From: Apostichopus japonicus
Lineage: Eukaryota > Echinodermata > Holothuroidea > Aspidochirotida > Stichopodidae
Assembly: GCF_037975245.1 (NCBI RefSeq)
Contig: NC_092565.1
Span: forward strand, 5,531,999 to 5,595,998
Direction of reading: 5' to 3'
Length of the DNA stretch: 64,000 nucleotides
The notes under the pieces are model-generated. The model did no database searches, was not told the origin of the DNA, and saw only the letters and a list, made by a program, of their open reading frames with translations. Position numbers and translations under genes: made by a program. Positions 61,737-64,000 of this stretch are shown in pieces; position 1 is the first letter of the stretch, and each line of letters opens with the position of its first letter.

Positions 61737-61737
61737 T
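61525..61737. repeat. (TA)n punctuated by alternating CGG and CCG
   Basis: TACGGTA and TACCGTA alternate along the TA tract, so successive blocks are inverted copies and can form nested hairpins. Confidence 0.95.
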
Positions 61738-64000
61738 ATCGTAAATATGCTTACACTATAGATACATGATGTGTGTAGCTAGGATTATGTAAATATGGAT
61801 ACTTTCAATTTGGTTCAGTACATGTGCCTTTTGGAACATAAACATCCATAAGCTGTCCATGTGTATATAGTCAATATAATCAACTAACATCGGCCTATAA
61901 GGTGAATCACTCCCGACCATCCATAGCGTGCATGAGGTTTAATATTTCATGGTATGATCCACATCTTAAAGCAGCAATTGGGTTTAACTGTCGACAATTA
62001 CCATGTCAATTTCTGTCACACTCACCTTTTGCGTTCACCATGGAATATCTGAATTAACATACCTCCAAAACTTAAAATTAAACAGTCAATTAAAAGAACA
62101 ATGAACATAAAAATGTTTTCAATCTTTTAATCGTTCTGTTAGTGACGGTCAAGGACATATTTCTAACTTTCTAATAGATAATGATAGCTGAAACAGCGCC
62201 CGAATATTGAATGAGTGTTTTTCACGTCAGTCGGTGAGTCCGTATAGCTCTTATTAGTTATGAGATATCGTAACATGTTCATGCGTTAACCATAGCGGTA
62301 CGTATAGGTCATATATAATTTCATTTTGTTTGCAAATGAAAATGAAAACTCCGTCGACCCAAAACTGATGATCTTTGAACTCTAAAAGAGATAATTAATA
62401 TTCGCTATATAATATAATAAACATAAAATACATTGGTTACATTGGCTTTTCACACATCTGTTTTGTTTTTCCCCTTCTTCTATAAATCTGCTTTCATTGA
62501 TGGATCTGTCCTTTTATGTTTCTTCTGTTTCTTTTTTAACAGTGTCATTATCAATATCAAATAAACCCGAACATCATTCTTTCTTCCCTTCATTTAGTAC
62601 TCAATTTCTCAGGCGGAAGGCTCCTTTAAGTTTTCGTTGTTCGCATTCTCATACCATATCCAGTTACCACATTTTCATCCCCAACCCAAATCCCTAATTT
62701 CACGGTATAGTCTCCTATAAATTATCAACGAGACATATGGCCTTGCAAACTAAAGGTCGAAGCTTTTTCCTTATTAATTTTTGATCCTACGGTAAAGTGA
62801 TACGTGATCTTAAATAATATTTTTTTTTTTTTTTTTTACAAAAGTTAAACTAGGTCTATATCCTGAACAGGCCTATCCGATTTATATTTTGCCTTTTTCA
62901 TTACATCTTTTGTTGAAAAACATGCAAAGGTTGATTACAAATATAAGATATTAATACAAATAAATATGCATATATGACGCTGGGTTCAATGGCACTAATA
63001 AGCCCAGTTATTACCCGATCAAGAGATATTATCGAAAATACGGGAGAAAATAAATCTAAAATTAGACAGATCATAATGATACCATATGCTGTAAATTCTC
63101 GACGAAACAAATTTCTATTTTTAAAAGCAGGAAAATTGTGTCATTTATTCTTATGTTTACTTTTTTTTACCACGTCATTGACCGATTATGTCAAATGGAT
63201 TTTGTGGCATTCAGTTTGAATTTTCGGAAAATTATTCGGATTGAGCGATTTAGTCAAACATTTCCGTTAGAAATATTCAAAGCGTAACAATATGATTTGA
63301 TGGGTGATGTTACGCTTTAACTAGGGTCTAAAATATTTGGTGTCCCCAGTCCCGCGCTGAAATGTTAAGAGTAACTCATAAATATATTATCCTTAGTTTC
63401 AACTGAAGTATATAGGCCTAGTCTTATAAGTTCGTGCCAATCTCCGTACTATATCCCATTCCCTTGTATAATATTGAAAACACACGGTATTTCTGTATAC
63501 CTCAGTATCGTGTAATATATTATCCGGAAAGTGGCTGTTGTAAAAGAAGGGATTTACAAAGAAGTTCGGCTCTTTAAACGCTTAAAACTAATCCAAGAAT
63601 AAGGGGCGGTGCTCGAATAATTAATAGCGCCATCTATTTAGGGACTTGCGCGTTCATTCCTGGGAGGCATTACAATTAGTTGATCCATTACCATAGATAC
63701 TAAATTCGTCACATTTCAAAGTTTCTAGAACATAGGCAGAACTTTTCAACTTGTATATCCCTACCAACCATATGATTACTGATGGATTGGTCTATCATGG
63801 GCTGAACAGTTTATCCAACATGACACAAGGATTACCTTCACTGCTTCGTCTTTTGATTGAGGGGGGGGGGGGCGTGGGTCGGAGCAGCTGCAGGAGAATT
63901 ATAATTTCGGTGTACTAGATTTTTCTTACCCCCCCTCCCTACCCCTGCCCTACCACGTATACTGTGGTATGCTTTCATACACCTTTGTCTGTACAGGGTA
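61738..64000. other. gene-free stretch
   Basis: The frame at 62901-63110 (-) is hydrophobic and follows an AG, but it lies in AT-rich sequence that yields such peptides by chance. A G12 run lies at 63861-63872. No exon is supported. Confidence 0.45.

Noticed and set aside
62901-63110. Hydrophobic minus-strand frame resembling two membrane segments
   Set aside because: AT-rich DNA readily gives Ile/Leu/Phe-rich peptides, there is no charged loop pattern of a known receptor, and the acceptor is weak.

Overview
This is a eukaryotic, intron-bearing, AT-rich animal genome segment and not a bacterial or phage sequence. There are no operons and almost no long open frames. Exons are short and bounded by GT/AG signals, and (TA)n microsatellites, homopolymer G/C runs and small DNA transposons fill most of the space. 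Frequent 'taggcctata'-type words, the protein families present and the transposon types suggest a marine invertebrate deuterostome, perhaps an echinoderm such as a sea cucumber. That assignment is inference and was not tested.

Three protein-coding genes can be reconstructed exon by exon, all on the minus strand. Two are tandem paralogues, at 24905-26788 and 31193-32330. Each has three exons joined by phase-1 introns and encodes a small secreted protein (155 and 164 residues) made of a signal peptide and two LDL-receptor class A (LDLa) modules. In both, the second module carries two extra conserved cysteines. The third gene, at 41791-45399, encodes a 390-residue type II membrane carbohydrate sulfotransferase of the HNK-1 sulfotransferase/CHST family. 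It has the PAPS-binding motifs, four N-glycosylation sequons and a single long catalytic exon.

Weaker gene signals are a signal-peptide-like first exon at 12923-12968 (+), a His-rich possibly secreted ORF at 9577-9969 (-), and a frame-broken 'YQFEPEYT' ORF near 35.3 kb (-). Pieces of a SAM-domain gene resembling SAMD3-like proteins lie inside a 4.8-kb inverted-repeat element at 35830-40672.

Layout: 1-24.9 kb is largely gene-poor repeat sequence, with a hammerhead-like ribozyme motif, two tRNA-like SINE heads, a GAAC/GGAC tetranucleotide block and long (TA)n. 24.9-32.4 kb holds the LDLa pair, with hAT-like and Harbinger-like MITEs between them. 33-41 kb is a transposon-rich block. 41.8-45.4 kb is the sulfotransferase gene, with a hAT MITE and a hAT end in its introns. 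45.9-47.6 kb is a 1.7-kb hAT-like element with a perfect 8-bp target duplication. 47.6-64 kb has no convincing gene; it has two long palindromes, a 300-bp foldback and microsatellites.

The two LDLa genes clearly arose by duplication and probably act extracellularly in related roles. The sulfotransferase would act in the Golgi lumen on glycans. Nothing in the sequence ties the LDLa genes to the sulfotransferase functionally.
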